Assembly (NCBI GenBank): GCA_030425385.1 | Contig: JAUIAH010000032.1 | Span: 32,663 to 96,662 of the forward strand | Reading direction: 5' to 3' | Source of the DNA: Verrucomicrobiia bacterium | GTDB taxonomy: Bacteria > Verrucomicrobiota > Verrucomicrobiia > Verrucomicrobiales > DEV007 | Length of the DNA stretch: 64,000 nucleotides | Part shown: positions 51,261 to 59,224 of the stretch, piece by piece | Numbering within the stretch: the stretch's first letter is position 1 | Layout: every line of letters begins with the position of its first letter | Notes under the pieces: model-generated | Told to the model about the DNA's origin: nothing | Seen by the model: the letters and a program-made list of their open reading frames with translations, nothing else | Database searches by the model: none | Made by a program: the position numbers and the translations under genes

Positions 51261-51410
51261 GCTGCGAGGATGGCGCAGAGAGGGCGCCTCGACTACGGCA
51301 AATGTGAGCTGATTGAGCAGCGGGCAGATTGCGGGATCTGAAGCCAGTCTCGCCGATTGCCTAAGGTTGTTGGCGTTCCTTCTAAGGACGTGCTAGAGAA
51401 GAGGTCGCCC

Positions 51411-52469
51411 ATGAAATCGAAAGCCCTTCCTACCGTGTCTCGACGCCATTTCCTCGTCTCTGCGGCTGCCGCAATCGGGGCGCCCCAGGTCCTCACGGCC
51501 AAGAAATCGGACTCGGGGCTGCCTGTGACGGGAGTGGGAGAACACCGGTATGAGATGGTTCATGATTGGCCACAGTTGCCAGACGGTTTCACCTGGCAGA
51601 CTACCCAAGATATCGCTGTGAACCGCGATGGGTTCGTGTTTGTCATTCATAACGGAAGTGTGAAGGGAGAGGCGAAGGATACGATCTTTGTCTTCGATCC
51701 AGATGGCAAATTTGTCCGATCGTTTGGCAAGGCGTTCGATGGCGGGGGGCACGGCATCGATATTCGAGCTGAGGGCGAGGAGGAATTCATCTATATTTGT
51801 GATCGGAAGCACCTCGATATCGTCGTGAAAGCGACCTTGGAGGGAGAGGAAGTTTGGAGAATGGGGCTCCCGGAGCATTGCCCCTTTTATGATGAGAAGA
51901 GCCCTTTCAAACCCACCAACGTCGCTTTCGCGCCTGACGGAGGTTTCTATGTGGCTGATGGGTATGGCTCTTTCTACATTCATCAATACGATGCAGCTGC
52001 GGAATGGGTGCGTAGTTGGGGAGGGAAGGGGACCTGGCCGGGCGAAATGAACACGCCACACGGATTATGGATGGATACCCGGTCAGAGGGTCAGCCCTCT
52101 CTCATTGTGGCTGATCGTGCCAATCATCGGCTGCAGGTCTTTAGCCCAGAGGGTGTGTTTGAGAAAGAGATTGGCGATTCGCTCAGTCTGCCCGCCAATA
52201 TCGATATCTACCAAGAGCATGTGGTGGTTCCCGACCTCGATGGCCGAGTGGTTCTGTTCGATGGCGATGATCGACCTGCCGCAATCCTTGGAGACAATCA
52301 AGCAGAGATGCTCGCGGACAAACGCAAGAAGATACGGAGCAATCCCTCTCTCTGGAAGCCTGGTAAATTCTATCATCCGCACGACGCCTGCTTCGATCAC
52401 GACGGCAATATCTTTGTCTGCGAATGGATGGCGACTGGTCGTATCACCAAGTTGAGGCGCTTGGCTTAG
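51411..52469 (+). CDS. Tat-exported NHL-repeat beta-propeller protein
   Basis: The ATG at 51411 is preceded by AGAGG at good spacing and gives a protein of 352 residues with a twin-arginine signal (SRRHFLVSAAAAIGAPQ). The rest is a six-bladed propeller of NHL type, with blades such as FVFDPDGKFVRSFGK, VAFAPDGGFYVADGYG, LIVADRANHRLQVFSPEG and ACFDHDGNIFVCEW. NHL propellers bind peptides, sugars or act as lyases such as peptidyl-alpha-hydroxyglycine lyase. No catalytic zinc site is identified here. Export through Tat suggests folding or cofactor loading before secretion. It stands alone before two secreted repeat proteins on the same strand. Confidence 0.85.
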   Translation: MKSKALPTVSRRHFLVSAAAAIGAPQVLTAKKSDSGLPVTGVGEHRYEMVHDWPQLPDGFTWQTTQDIAVNRDGFVFVIHNGSVKGEAKDTIFVFDPDGKFVRSFGKAFDGGGHGIDIRAEGEEEFIYICDRKHLDIVVKATLEGEEVWRMGLPEHCPFYDEKSPFKPTNVAFAPDGGFYVADGYGSFYIHQYDAAAEWVRSWGGKGTWPGEMNTPHGLWMDTRSEGQPSLIVADRANHRLQVFSPEGVFEKEIGDSLSLPANIDIYQEHVVVPDLDGRVVLFDGDDRPAAILGDNQAEMLADKRKKIRSNPSLWKPGKFYHPHDACFDHDGNIFVCEWMATGRITKLRRLA

Positions 52470-52527
52470 ACGTCGCCAGAAGTCAGAAAACTTTCCCTAA
52501 CCCTCAAGAACCCCGACTAATACAACC

Positions 52528-54639
52528 ATGAAGTGTATACCGAATAATCGATTCAGATCCTTTCTCCTAACCGCTTTTCTCAGCGCAAGTGCGAGTGCCT
52601 TGTTCGCTCAGAATGGGCAAGTCACGCTGAGTAGCTACGACGACGATGCGTCCATTGCCGGCGTCTGGGATTGGTGGGGCGGCGTGCAGAAAGAGATCGT
52701 CTTTGACCCTAGCGAAGATGTCGATGGAAACGCCGACTCAGGAGCCATGAAGATCACCCTTCAATTCGACGAATCAACGGGCGATAACCAGTATGCGATC
52801 GGACTGTCGCTCGCCGGAGAAGCCGCCTACAACGGGGCGATCTCAGTGACAGGCGAAGATGCAGGGTCGATTCAGTTTGATCTGCGGATCGATCCTGAAT
52901 CGACCATTTCTGTCGAAGACTTCAACGCGACGGGAGATCCCGGATTCTTTTCAGGTGTGACGACGACTGAGTGGGGACAGACCTGGCTGGAAGGGGTCCC
53001 TTTGGAGGACACGACTGAGTGGCAAACGGTTGATATCCCCGTTCCCATGGATACCGCCGCCTTTCCTGGCATCGTCTTTAAGAAATGGGTACCAGCAGAT
53101 GGCACGGGATTGAATGGAACCTTCGCCTTTTGGATTGATAACTTGCGCCTGATCGAGGCTGTCGAACCGGAGCCACCTGCGCCCTCGATTAATAACGATT
53201 TCTCTCATGAGTTTGCCGCGGATACCGCCAGCGTTTGGTGGGGAGGTGCAGCGCAAGAGATCACGTTGGACACGAGCAAGGATAACGACGTGGGAGGGGA
53301 GGGCGCCCCAGGAGCTTTGAACATTCGAGTCGAATACGACAACACGCTTGCGGATAATCAGTATGCGATTCGATTGAATTTCGATGATGGCATTGTCGGT
53401 AGCCCGGTGGACTATGAGACTCTGGAATTTGACTTGCTTTGGGATTCTGAGTCGACCATTTCTGTGGATGCTTTTAATGCCAATCCGGGCGATGGTGGGT
53501 TCAATATGGGACTCGTCACGGTGGGCGATGGCCAAGCCTGGCTTGGGAACGTCGCAGATTTCGTGGATGACGAAGAGTGGCATCATGTGTCGGTCCCGAT
53601 CGATCCCGCGCAAACGCCTGACGACTTCGTTGGGTTGATCTTTAAAAAGTGGTCACCATCAAATGCCGATGGGCTTACAGGGACCGCATCCTTCTGGATC
53701 GACAATATTCGTTTCGTGGAGCGTCAGGAAGAATTGGGTGCTCCTGAGGTCGCCGTTCGCAAGGCGAACGCGAAAGGATTGGAACTTATCTCTGCGACCG
53801 CTGGCGCTCAGTATCAGCGTCAGAATATCCGCTCCCTTCTTGCCGAAGATCTCACTTGGGTGAATAACCCTGAGCCGGTGACCTATGCGTTCACGATCGC
53901 TGCCTTTCCTGGAAGCGACTTTCAAGGCTATCAGGCGCACTTGTTTCTCGTACCCGATTTCTCAACGGGAGATGTCGATTGGATCGATCCCAATGTGATC
54001 ATGTTCGACATCCAGCTTCAAGAGGATGGAGTGGTGTTAGGGAGTTTCCGGCATAAAGTGAATCAAGCGAATGGGAATTCGATGCTCTACTCAGATGGCA
54101 GTTTGGGAGGGGTCACGAGCACCACGGCAGTTGGAACGTGGTCGATCACGTTTAGCAATGATACGGAGATTCAGCTGACTTCACCTGACGGCACGGTGGC
54201 GGACCTCGTTTTCCCTGAGAGCAGTGTGCCTTTCTTCGATTCGTCCTTCATGGGCGTCTACCTTGGCTCACAGAATAACCAAATCGCCTACATTGGACAA
54301 TCGGTCACCTACTCCAATATGACCGTTTCCGTGGGCGATAATGTGATCGTCGATGACAATTTCGATGAGATGGATGAATTCGAAGTATTGAATCCTGACA
54401 ATTGGGAGCGGATCGCCACGCTAGATGCTACTCATATGATTGTCGCTGACAACGCGGTCTGGGTCACATGGACGCTTCCCGATGTTGGATGGTCGCCTGC
54501 GTCGTCAACGGATCTGGTTGACTGGCAGGCGATTGATGGGCAACCCGCCGGTATTGGGGGGACACGAAGTCTCTTGCTGCAAGGCGACGCGGTGCCCGAA
54601 GGGAACGCGGGGTATTTCCGCATGGAAACGAGCAATTAA
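52528..54639 (+). CDS. Secreted protein with two tandem carbohydrate-binding-like domains
   Basis: A 703-residue protein with a signal peptide (FLLTAFLSASASALFA). Two homologous beta-sandwich domains of about 180 residues each lie at about 35-205 and 221-400. Both contain W-x-G-x-x-Q-(K/E)-I, DNQYAI, (D/E)STISV-(E/D)-(D/A)-FNA and end in FWIDN-(L/I)-R. The fold is likely jelly-roll and resembles carbohydrate-binding modules, but no family can be named. A third region at about 430-640 resembles a concanavalin-like domain (FDSSFMGVYLGSQNNQIAY). The C-terminus carries the W-x-x-A-S-x-T-D-L-V-D-W ... YFRM module. A strong terminator-like hairpin follows at 54660. Confidence 0.8.
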   Translation: MKCIPNNRFRSFLLTAFLSASASALFAQNGQVTLSSYDDDASIAGVWDWWGGVQKEIVFDPSEDVDGNADSGAMKITLQFDESTGDNQYAIGLSLAGEAAYNGAISVTGEDAGSIQFDLRIDPESTISVEDFNATGDPGFFSGVTTTEWGQTWLEGVPLEDTTEWQTVDIPVPMDTAAFPGIVFKKWVPADGTGLNGTFAFWIDNLRLIEAVEPEPPAPSINNDFSHEFAADTASVWWGGAAQEITLDTSKDNDVGGEGAPGALNIRVEYDNTLADNQYAIRLNFDDGIVGSPVDYETLEFDLLWDSESTISVDAFNANPGDGGFNMGLVTVGDGQAWLGNVADFVDDEEWHHVSVPIDPAQTPDDFVGLIFKKWSPSNADGLTGTASFWIDNIRFVERQEELGAPEVAVRKANAKGLELISATAGAQYQRQNIRSLLAEDLTWVNNPEPVTYAFTIAAFPGSDFQGYQAHLFLVPDFSTGDVDWIDPNVIMFDIQLQEDGVVLGSFRHKVNQANGNSMLYSDGSLGGVTSTTAVGTWSITFSNDTEIQLTSPDGTVADLVFPESSVPFFDSSFMGVYLGSQNNQIAYIGQSVTYSNMTVSVGDNVIVDDNFDEMDEFEVLNPDNWERIATLDATHMIVADNAVWVTWTLPDVGWSPASSTDLVDWQAIDGQPAGIGGTRSLLLQGDAVPEGNAGYFRMETSN

Positions 54640-54659
54640 GATTTGTAGAAATACGGCGA

Positions 54660-54690
54660 CCACGCGGGGAAATCGGACCCCGCGTGGTTT
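54660..54690 (+). terminator. Rho-independent terminator-like hairpin
   Basis: CCACGCGGGG (54660-54669) and CCCCGCGTGG (54678-54687) form a perfect 10-base-pair stem with an 8-base loop, extended by one A-T pair, followed by TTTCT. It lies 21 bases after the upstream stop. Its presence also argues against the GTG at 54684, which falls inside the stem, as the start of the next gene. Confidence 0.85.
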
Positions 54691-54749
54691 CTCACGAACT
54701 TGTTGCTGAATGCATTCGGTTTCCTGAAAGGGAAGTGCTACCGAAGAGC

Positions 54750-57700
54750 ATGCGCAGATTTCTCTTCCGTTTGCTATCGGTGGCTTGGATCGGTCTGATC
54801 CCGGCACAGGGCGATTCCTGGATTGCCTTCAATGACTTGGCGGATACTGATCCCGAGGCATCGCCTGAGCACATCACGTCCTTTGGATTTGGCCGTGGTT
54901 ACATGGGCGATGGCTTGGAAGGGGAGTTGCTCGCCGTTGGCTCTGGGGTAGGAACCGGTGTGCAAGTGGCATTCTTTGAACACGTTTCCGAGGGTGCTAC
55001 CATCAACTGGGCTGGTGATAGCGCGGAGTGGGTGACCGATACCGAGGCGGCGACCCACTTTGGGGAGTATCTGAATCTAACGGGCAACCTAAGTTACAAT
55101 GATGCGCCCGGCTGGTACTTGGACACCATTCTGACGGGATTGGACCCCGCCAGAACCTACACCTTTACGGCCACGGCGAACCGCAACGGCGGGACGGCGT
55201 ATGCTGAAAGGGTAACCAATTGGAGCATTCACGAGGCAGATGGCTATGTGTATGCGAGCTCGGCAGGGGCTCACAAGGTCGATGAGGCCACGGTGGAGTT
55301 CAGCACCGGTGATAACGCAGTTGGGTATGTTGCGCGTTGGACCAGGATTCAGCCCGGAGCGGATGGGCGCATTGTGATTCGCTCGACGCATGGGTTAGGT
55401 GAAGAGAACGGTGGGTTGCCTGGCGCCCATGCCTACAAGGGCTACGCGGGTGGTGTGTTTTCGTTAGAATTAGAGGAGATGGAGGAGGCGGGCTTTCGCT
55501 GGGTTGCCTACAATGATGCGGTGAACCTGACACCTGATGGCGTGCCAGACGAGGTCACCACCATTGGCCTTGGCCGCGGCTACGATGGTCCCAATGAGGG
55601 TGTATTACGCAACTATGAGTCGGGGGAGGAAACGGGGGTGACAGTGGCCTTGTCGGAGACGGTTTCGGAAGGCAACACCATCAGTTGGGCAAGCGATCCG
55701 GCTGAATTTGCCGAAGGAACGGACGCGGCGGCGACCTTTGGCGGCATTCTCGATCCCACAGGCAATATGAGTTATAACGATGCCCCTGGATGGCATTTGG
55801 ACATGACTTTCTCTGGTCTGGATCCCGACAAGGTATACACGTATGCGGGAACCGTGAACCGCAACGGCGGGGCCTCTTATGGAGAGCGCGTCACCAACTG
55901 GAGGATTCTGGGCGCGGAATCGTATGTCTTTGCGAGTACGGAGGGCACACACAAGGTCGCGGACGATATGGTGGAATTCAGCACCGGCGACAATGCCAAT
56001 GGTTATGTCGCCCGCTGGACCGATATCAAGCCAAGCGCCGACGGTACCTTCACCATTCGGACGAGTCACGGGATTGGTGAGGAGAATGGCGGCTTGCCTG
56101 GCGCTCACGCTTACAAAGGGTATGCGGGAGGACTGTTTATGCTAGCAGAGCAACAGGGTGCCTCAAGTCAGCCCACCACACCCGCGGTCGAAGTCTTTCG
56201 CGTCACGCCTCTCAATGGCGAGGAACACGCGCATCCGAACACACTGGTGCAGGCCATTCTGAAGCACACTCGGGCGACCGTGGATCCTGAATCAATTGTG
56301 ATGACAGTGGATGGCGAAAGGGTGGATCCTAATCTTACGGCCTCGGCCGAGGAAACACGCGTCTCGTATCCAGCAGGCACCCAATACGCTTCTGGTAGTA
56401 TGCATGAGGTGGCCCTCACCTTTAGCGATCTCGCAGATGCTCCGGAGAGTTATTCAACCCATTGGACGTTCACTGTCGAATCTTATACTGATCAGGCCCT
56501 TTTCCCAAGCATTCCGGCCGGGTTGGCGCAACCTCTGGATAGCCTCACCGACCGCACCCGAGGCTTTGCTCTCCGGATTGGCGCGCCAGCCATCGATAGC
56601 GATGTGGTGGTAGGGACGATCGACGATGTGGCAACGTTATGGGACGAAGACTTTGAGAATGTGGCCGTGACTTCCGACTACAATCCTGCGGGCTATTTCA
56701 TTGAAGGGGGCACCCTGAATTATCAAACTGACGGTGAAGCGCGTGGGAACAAAGCCGGTGAGCAGCAATTTCCAGGTATCGAAAGCAGCGCGATTCCCGG
56801 GGTGGGCTTCGCTCTGGAATCACATAGTTTGTGGGATCTTCGCGCCGGATTCTACACGCTGAACGTGACGGTTGGCACGGAGTTTGAGATCTATTTGGGC
56901 GAAGATGCCAATGCCGTGCAATTGCCCCGAACCTATCCCGAATGCAATAACTGTGGAGGGGAAGACGCGGCGTGGGTCGTGAACTTCATCATCGAAGAAG
57001 CAGGTTTGTATCCTGTGCGTATCGTCTATATCAACGGAGAAGGCGGCGGGAGTTTAGAACTGTTAGAAGTCGCTCCGGATGGTGCCAGACATCTGATCAA
57101 TAGTGGGCATCCGAATGCCATTGTGAGCTACGTGCCCCCCGCATTGCTCACGGACCCGCTTCAGATCCTCTCCCTGACAGCCATCGAGGATGGCTGGGAG
57201 GTCACCTTTCTCTCGCCCGATCCTGAAGGCGATCACGAGATCCAATCGAGTCGCACTTTGTTGCCTGACTCATGGACAAGCGAAGCCAACGTGACCCTGG
57301 AATCCTTGGAGGAAGGGTTTATCCGCGCGCAGATCGACCGTAAAGAGGCGTCTCATCAGTTCTTCCGAGTAGCCCTTCTCCCGCCCGCTCCTGTGTTCGT
57401 CGACGATATGGAATCAGGTCCCGGTGAGTGGGTCGCCGGGCTTCGCGAAGGGGCCGCGGCGACCGAAACCATGTGGGAATGGGGATCGCCTGCCAATGAA
57501 CTGATCAATGCTGCCTACAGCGGTGACGCCTGTTGGGGCACCGGGCTCAATGCTGCATACGCGCCTGGGGCCCTGATCACCTTGCGTAGTCCTACCATTG
57601 ACCTCACAGGTGTCGATCGCCCTCGTTTGCGCTTTCACTACGCCGTCGATAGCACGGAGGAGGTCGAAGGTGGGCGCGTGAATTTCCGTGACCCTTCAGG

Positions 57701-57884
57701 GGAATTGTTAGTAGCGTCGGAATACTTCTTCTGGGGAACCAGCGCTGGTTGGGAGGCCTTTGATCGCCTAGTACCCGTCGAAGCGCGCAACCGGCCAATC
57801 CAAATCGAATTTGAATTCCTCAGCGACGAGCTCGGACCCAACGGCGCAGGCTGGTTTATCGATGACGTCTCCGTAGGGAAATAA
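54750..57884 (+). CDS. Large secreted protein with tandem duplicated domain and jelly-roll C-terminus
   Basis: The ATG at 54750 follows GAAGAG and gives a signal peptide (RRFLFRLLSVAWIGLIPAQG) and 1,044 residues; the longer frame from 54684 starts inside a terminator. A domain of about 225 residues is duplicated in tandem (about 21-243 and 249-467). Both copies share LGRGY/FGRGY, SYNDAPGW, RNGG-x-(A/S)-Y-x-ERVTNW, EFSTGDNA and THGLGEENGG-type segments ending in HAYKGYAGG. A further Ig-like domain lies at about 477-580. A cysteine pair (ECNNCGGED) sits in a jelly-roll-like region. The HEIQSSRTLLPDSW ... FFRV module is at about 811-880, and a MAM-like jelly roll with CWGTGLNAAY and SPTIDL ends the protein. 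Function unknown; likely extracellular binding. Confidence 0.82.
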   Translation: MRRFLFRLLSVAWIGLIPAQGDSWIAFNDLADTDPEASPEHITSFGFGRGYMGDGLEGELLAVGSGVGTGVQVAFFEHVSEGATINWAGDSAEWVTDTEAATHFGEYLNLTGNLSYNDAPGWYLDTILTGLDPARTYTFTATANRNGGTAYAERVTNWSIHEADGYVYASSAGAHKVDEATVEFSTGDNAVGYVARWTRIQPGADGRIVIRSTHGLGEENGGLPGAHAYKGYAGGVFSLELEEMEEAGFRWVAYNDAVNLTPDGVPDEVTTIGLGRGYDGPNEGVLRNYESGEETGVTVALSETVSEGNTISWASDPAEFAEGTDAAATFGGILDPTGNMSYNDAPGWHLDMTFSGLDPDKVYTYAGTVNRNGGASYGERVTNWRILGAESYVFASTEGTHKVADDMVEFSTGDNANGYVARWTDIKPSADGTFTIRTSHGIGEENGGLPGAHAYKGYAGGLFMLAEQQGASSQPTTPAVEVFRVTPLNGEEHAHPNTLVQAILKHTRATVDPESIVMTVDGERVDPNLTASAEETRVSYPAGTQYASGSMHEVALTFSDLADAPESYSTHWTFTVESYTDQALFPSIPAGLAQPLDSLTDRTRGFALRIGAPAIDSDVVVGTIDDVATLWDEDFENVAVTSDYNPAGYFIEGGTLNYQTDGEARGNKAGEQQFPGIESSAIPGVGFALESHSLWDLRAGFYTLNVTVGTEFEIYLGEDANAVQLPRTYPECNNCGGEDAAWVVNFIIEEAGLYPVRIVYINGEGGGSLELLEVAPDGARHLINSGHPNAIVSYVPPALLTDPLQILSLTAIEDGWEVTFLSPDPEGDHEIQSSRTLLPDSWTSEANVTLESLEEGFIRAQIDRKEASHQFFRVALLPPAPVFVDDMESGPGEWVAGLREGAAATETMWEWGSPANELINAAYSGDACWGTGLNAAYAPGALITLRSPTIDLTGVDRPRLRFHYAVDSTEEVEGGRVNFRDPSGELLVASEYFFWGTSAGWEAFDRLVPVEARNRPIQIEFEFLSDELGPNGAGWFIDDVSVGK

Positions 57885-58218
57885 CTCCATTTGTTAAGGA
57901 AAGGCGTGAGAATCATGGGCACTATCAGAAGTCTACTAGTTTCATTCTGAAAGGGCTTGTGGTGTTGTGGGTGAGCCTCTGTCTCGCAGAGACTTGACCT
58001 GACTCTGCCAGGATGAACATGGGTGCGGGAAGATGGGGACGAGGCCGTGGAGGCCCTCTTGAAACGGCTCCCGACGAGAGGGCGGGGACTTCTTTATTCC
58101 TCCCTCTTACCAAGTTGTCGCCGAAGGATTCCATACCGGAACACTCCGTGTGAGTGCGTGTACCAAATTCGGAGATTCAGGACAGTTATTCATACGGGGG
58201 TCAGGTTATAGTCATGCC
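57885..58218. promoter_or_regulatory. Intergenic region upstream of the AraC-type regulator gene
   Basis: A 334-base gap with a small CTCTG/CAGAG hairpin near 57977-57991, and a GCCCTCT (58053-58059), AGAGGGC (58077-58083), CCCTCT (58102-58107) arrangement in which the middle element could pair with either side. One copy of the 20-base repeat lies at 58165. No certain promoter or protein gene was found. Confidence 0.35.
58165..58184 (+). repeat. 20-bp repeat, copy 1 (upstream of the AraC-type gene)
   Basis: AAATTCGGAGATTCAGGACA. A near-identical copy lies 1,006 bases downstream at 59171-59189. The two flank the AraC-type gene almost exactly. The AATTCGG-x-GAC character recalls palindromic repeats associated with REP-type transposases, but no transposase gene is present. 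It could instead be a regulator-binding site. Confidence 0.55.
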
Positions 58219-59163
58219 ATGAGATTGGGTAAGAAAGCCACCACGGACGCGAATCTGAGGCGTGCCGTCTTCAAGGCCTGTCAATTGATCGAGAACCGAT
58301 GGGATGACCCACCGACAGCTGGTGAACTGGCAAAGATTGTTGGCATTTCCACTTCACATTTCCATCAGGCCTTTCGTGAGGTGGTCGGTGAAACCATTCG
58401 CCAGCACGTGATCCGTTTACGCATTGAACGCGCTGCCGCCTTTCTGAAATTCTCTTCCTGGCAAGTGAGCGAAATCGGTCTCATCTGCGGATTTGAAACG
58501 CAGTCAAGTTTCTCTCGGCGATTCAAACAACACTATGGCATCACCCCACTTGCCTACCGCAATGCCGAAAGCACTGTTCCGTTCCTGCGTGGCTACATGC
58601 GCTCGCGCCCTGACACCCCCCTTCAGGAGGATCCCGGGCAACCGCTGCCAACCGTTTCCATCGAAGATTGGAAAGACCTTTCCGGTGTTTCCCTTCGCTT
58701 CTTCGGGGAAACGGACAAAGTTCACCAGGCCTGGAAAGAACTGTTCGCCTGGGCCAAGGGCAACGTTCCAGATCTCGAGAGCGCTCGTTTCTTTGGCTTG
58801 TGGTTTGATGGCTGGAGCGGGCAGGACTCTAGCAAATACCGATATGAAGCCCTGTTAGTGCCTGCCTCTCCCATTGATGACGTTCCGTCAGCCCCCTTCA
58901 CACTCCGAACGCTCCCCGCAAGTTCGGTGGCGGTAGCCATGGCACGCGGCCGATTGGCGGCTCTCGACGCTGCCTGGCGCTCCTTCGCTCTTGGCTGGCT
59001 TCCGCACTCGGGCTGGCAACCCGCCTCCTCGGAAATTGGTGGGATCGACGAATATCCGAGCGACCTTATCCTAGCGTCTACACCAAGGCAGCTCGCCATG
59101 CTCGCTAAAGGGATCACTCTACGGATGTGCCTCCCAATCCAGAAAGGCATGATGTCTGTATGA
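58219..59163 (+). CDS. AraC-family transcriptional regulator with GyrI-like effector domain
   Basis: The 314-residue protein from the ATG at 58219 begins with a double helix-turn-helix domain (about 10-115: AGELAKIVGISTSHFHQAFR and VSEIGLICGFETQSSFSRRF), followed by a GyrI-like small-molecule-binding domain (about 150-310: RFFGETDKVHQAWKELFAWA and later the ALGWLPHSGW-type segment). In this layout the DNA-binding domain is N-terminal, as in Rob- and SoxS-like multidrug regulators, and the GyrI domain senses a ligand. A GTG at 58150 would extend it through the 20-base repeat, which I consider unlikely. It lies between two repeat copies and ahead of the RHS gene, which it might control (inference). 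Confidence 0.88.
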   Translation: MRLGKKATTDANLRRAVFKACQLIENRWDDPPTAGELAKIVGISTSHFHQAFREVVGETIRQHVIRLRIERAAAFLKFSSWQVSEIGLICGFETQSSFSRRFKQHYGITPLAYRNAESTVPFLRGYMRSRPDTPLQEDPGQPLPTVSIEDWKDLSGVSLRFFGETDKVHQAWKELFAWAKGNVPDLESARFFGLWFDGWSGQDSSKYRYEALLVPASPIDDVPSAPFTLRTLPASSVAVAMARGRLAALDAAWRSFALGWLPHSGWQPASSEIGGIDEYPSDLILASTPRQLAMLAKGITLRMCLPIQKGMMSV

Positions 59164-59170
59164 CGGTGTG

Positions 59171-59189
59171 AAATTCGGAGACTCGGACA
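59171..59189 (+). repeat. 20-bp repeat, copy 2 (between the AraC-type gene and the RHS gene)
   Basis: AAATTCGGAGACTCGGACA matches copy 1 at 58165 with one substitution and one missing base. It begins 8 bases after the regulator stop and 36 bases before the RHS start, so it could be an operator for the RHS gene or the scar of a mobile unit. Confidence 0.55.
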
Positions 59190-59224
59190 AGAAACGCCGA
59201 ATCCAAAGCCGCTAGGGTTTCGGA

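Noticed and set aside
54684..54749. GTG start for the large secreted protein
   Set aside because: The GTG lies within the stem of a strong terminator hairpin, and the ATG at 54750 gives a proper signal peptide and ribosome-binding site.
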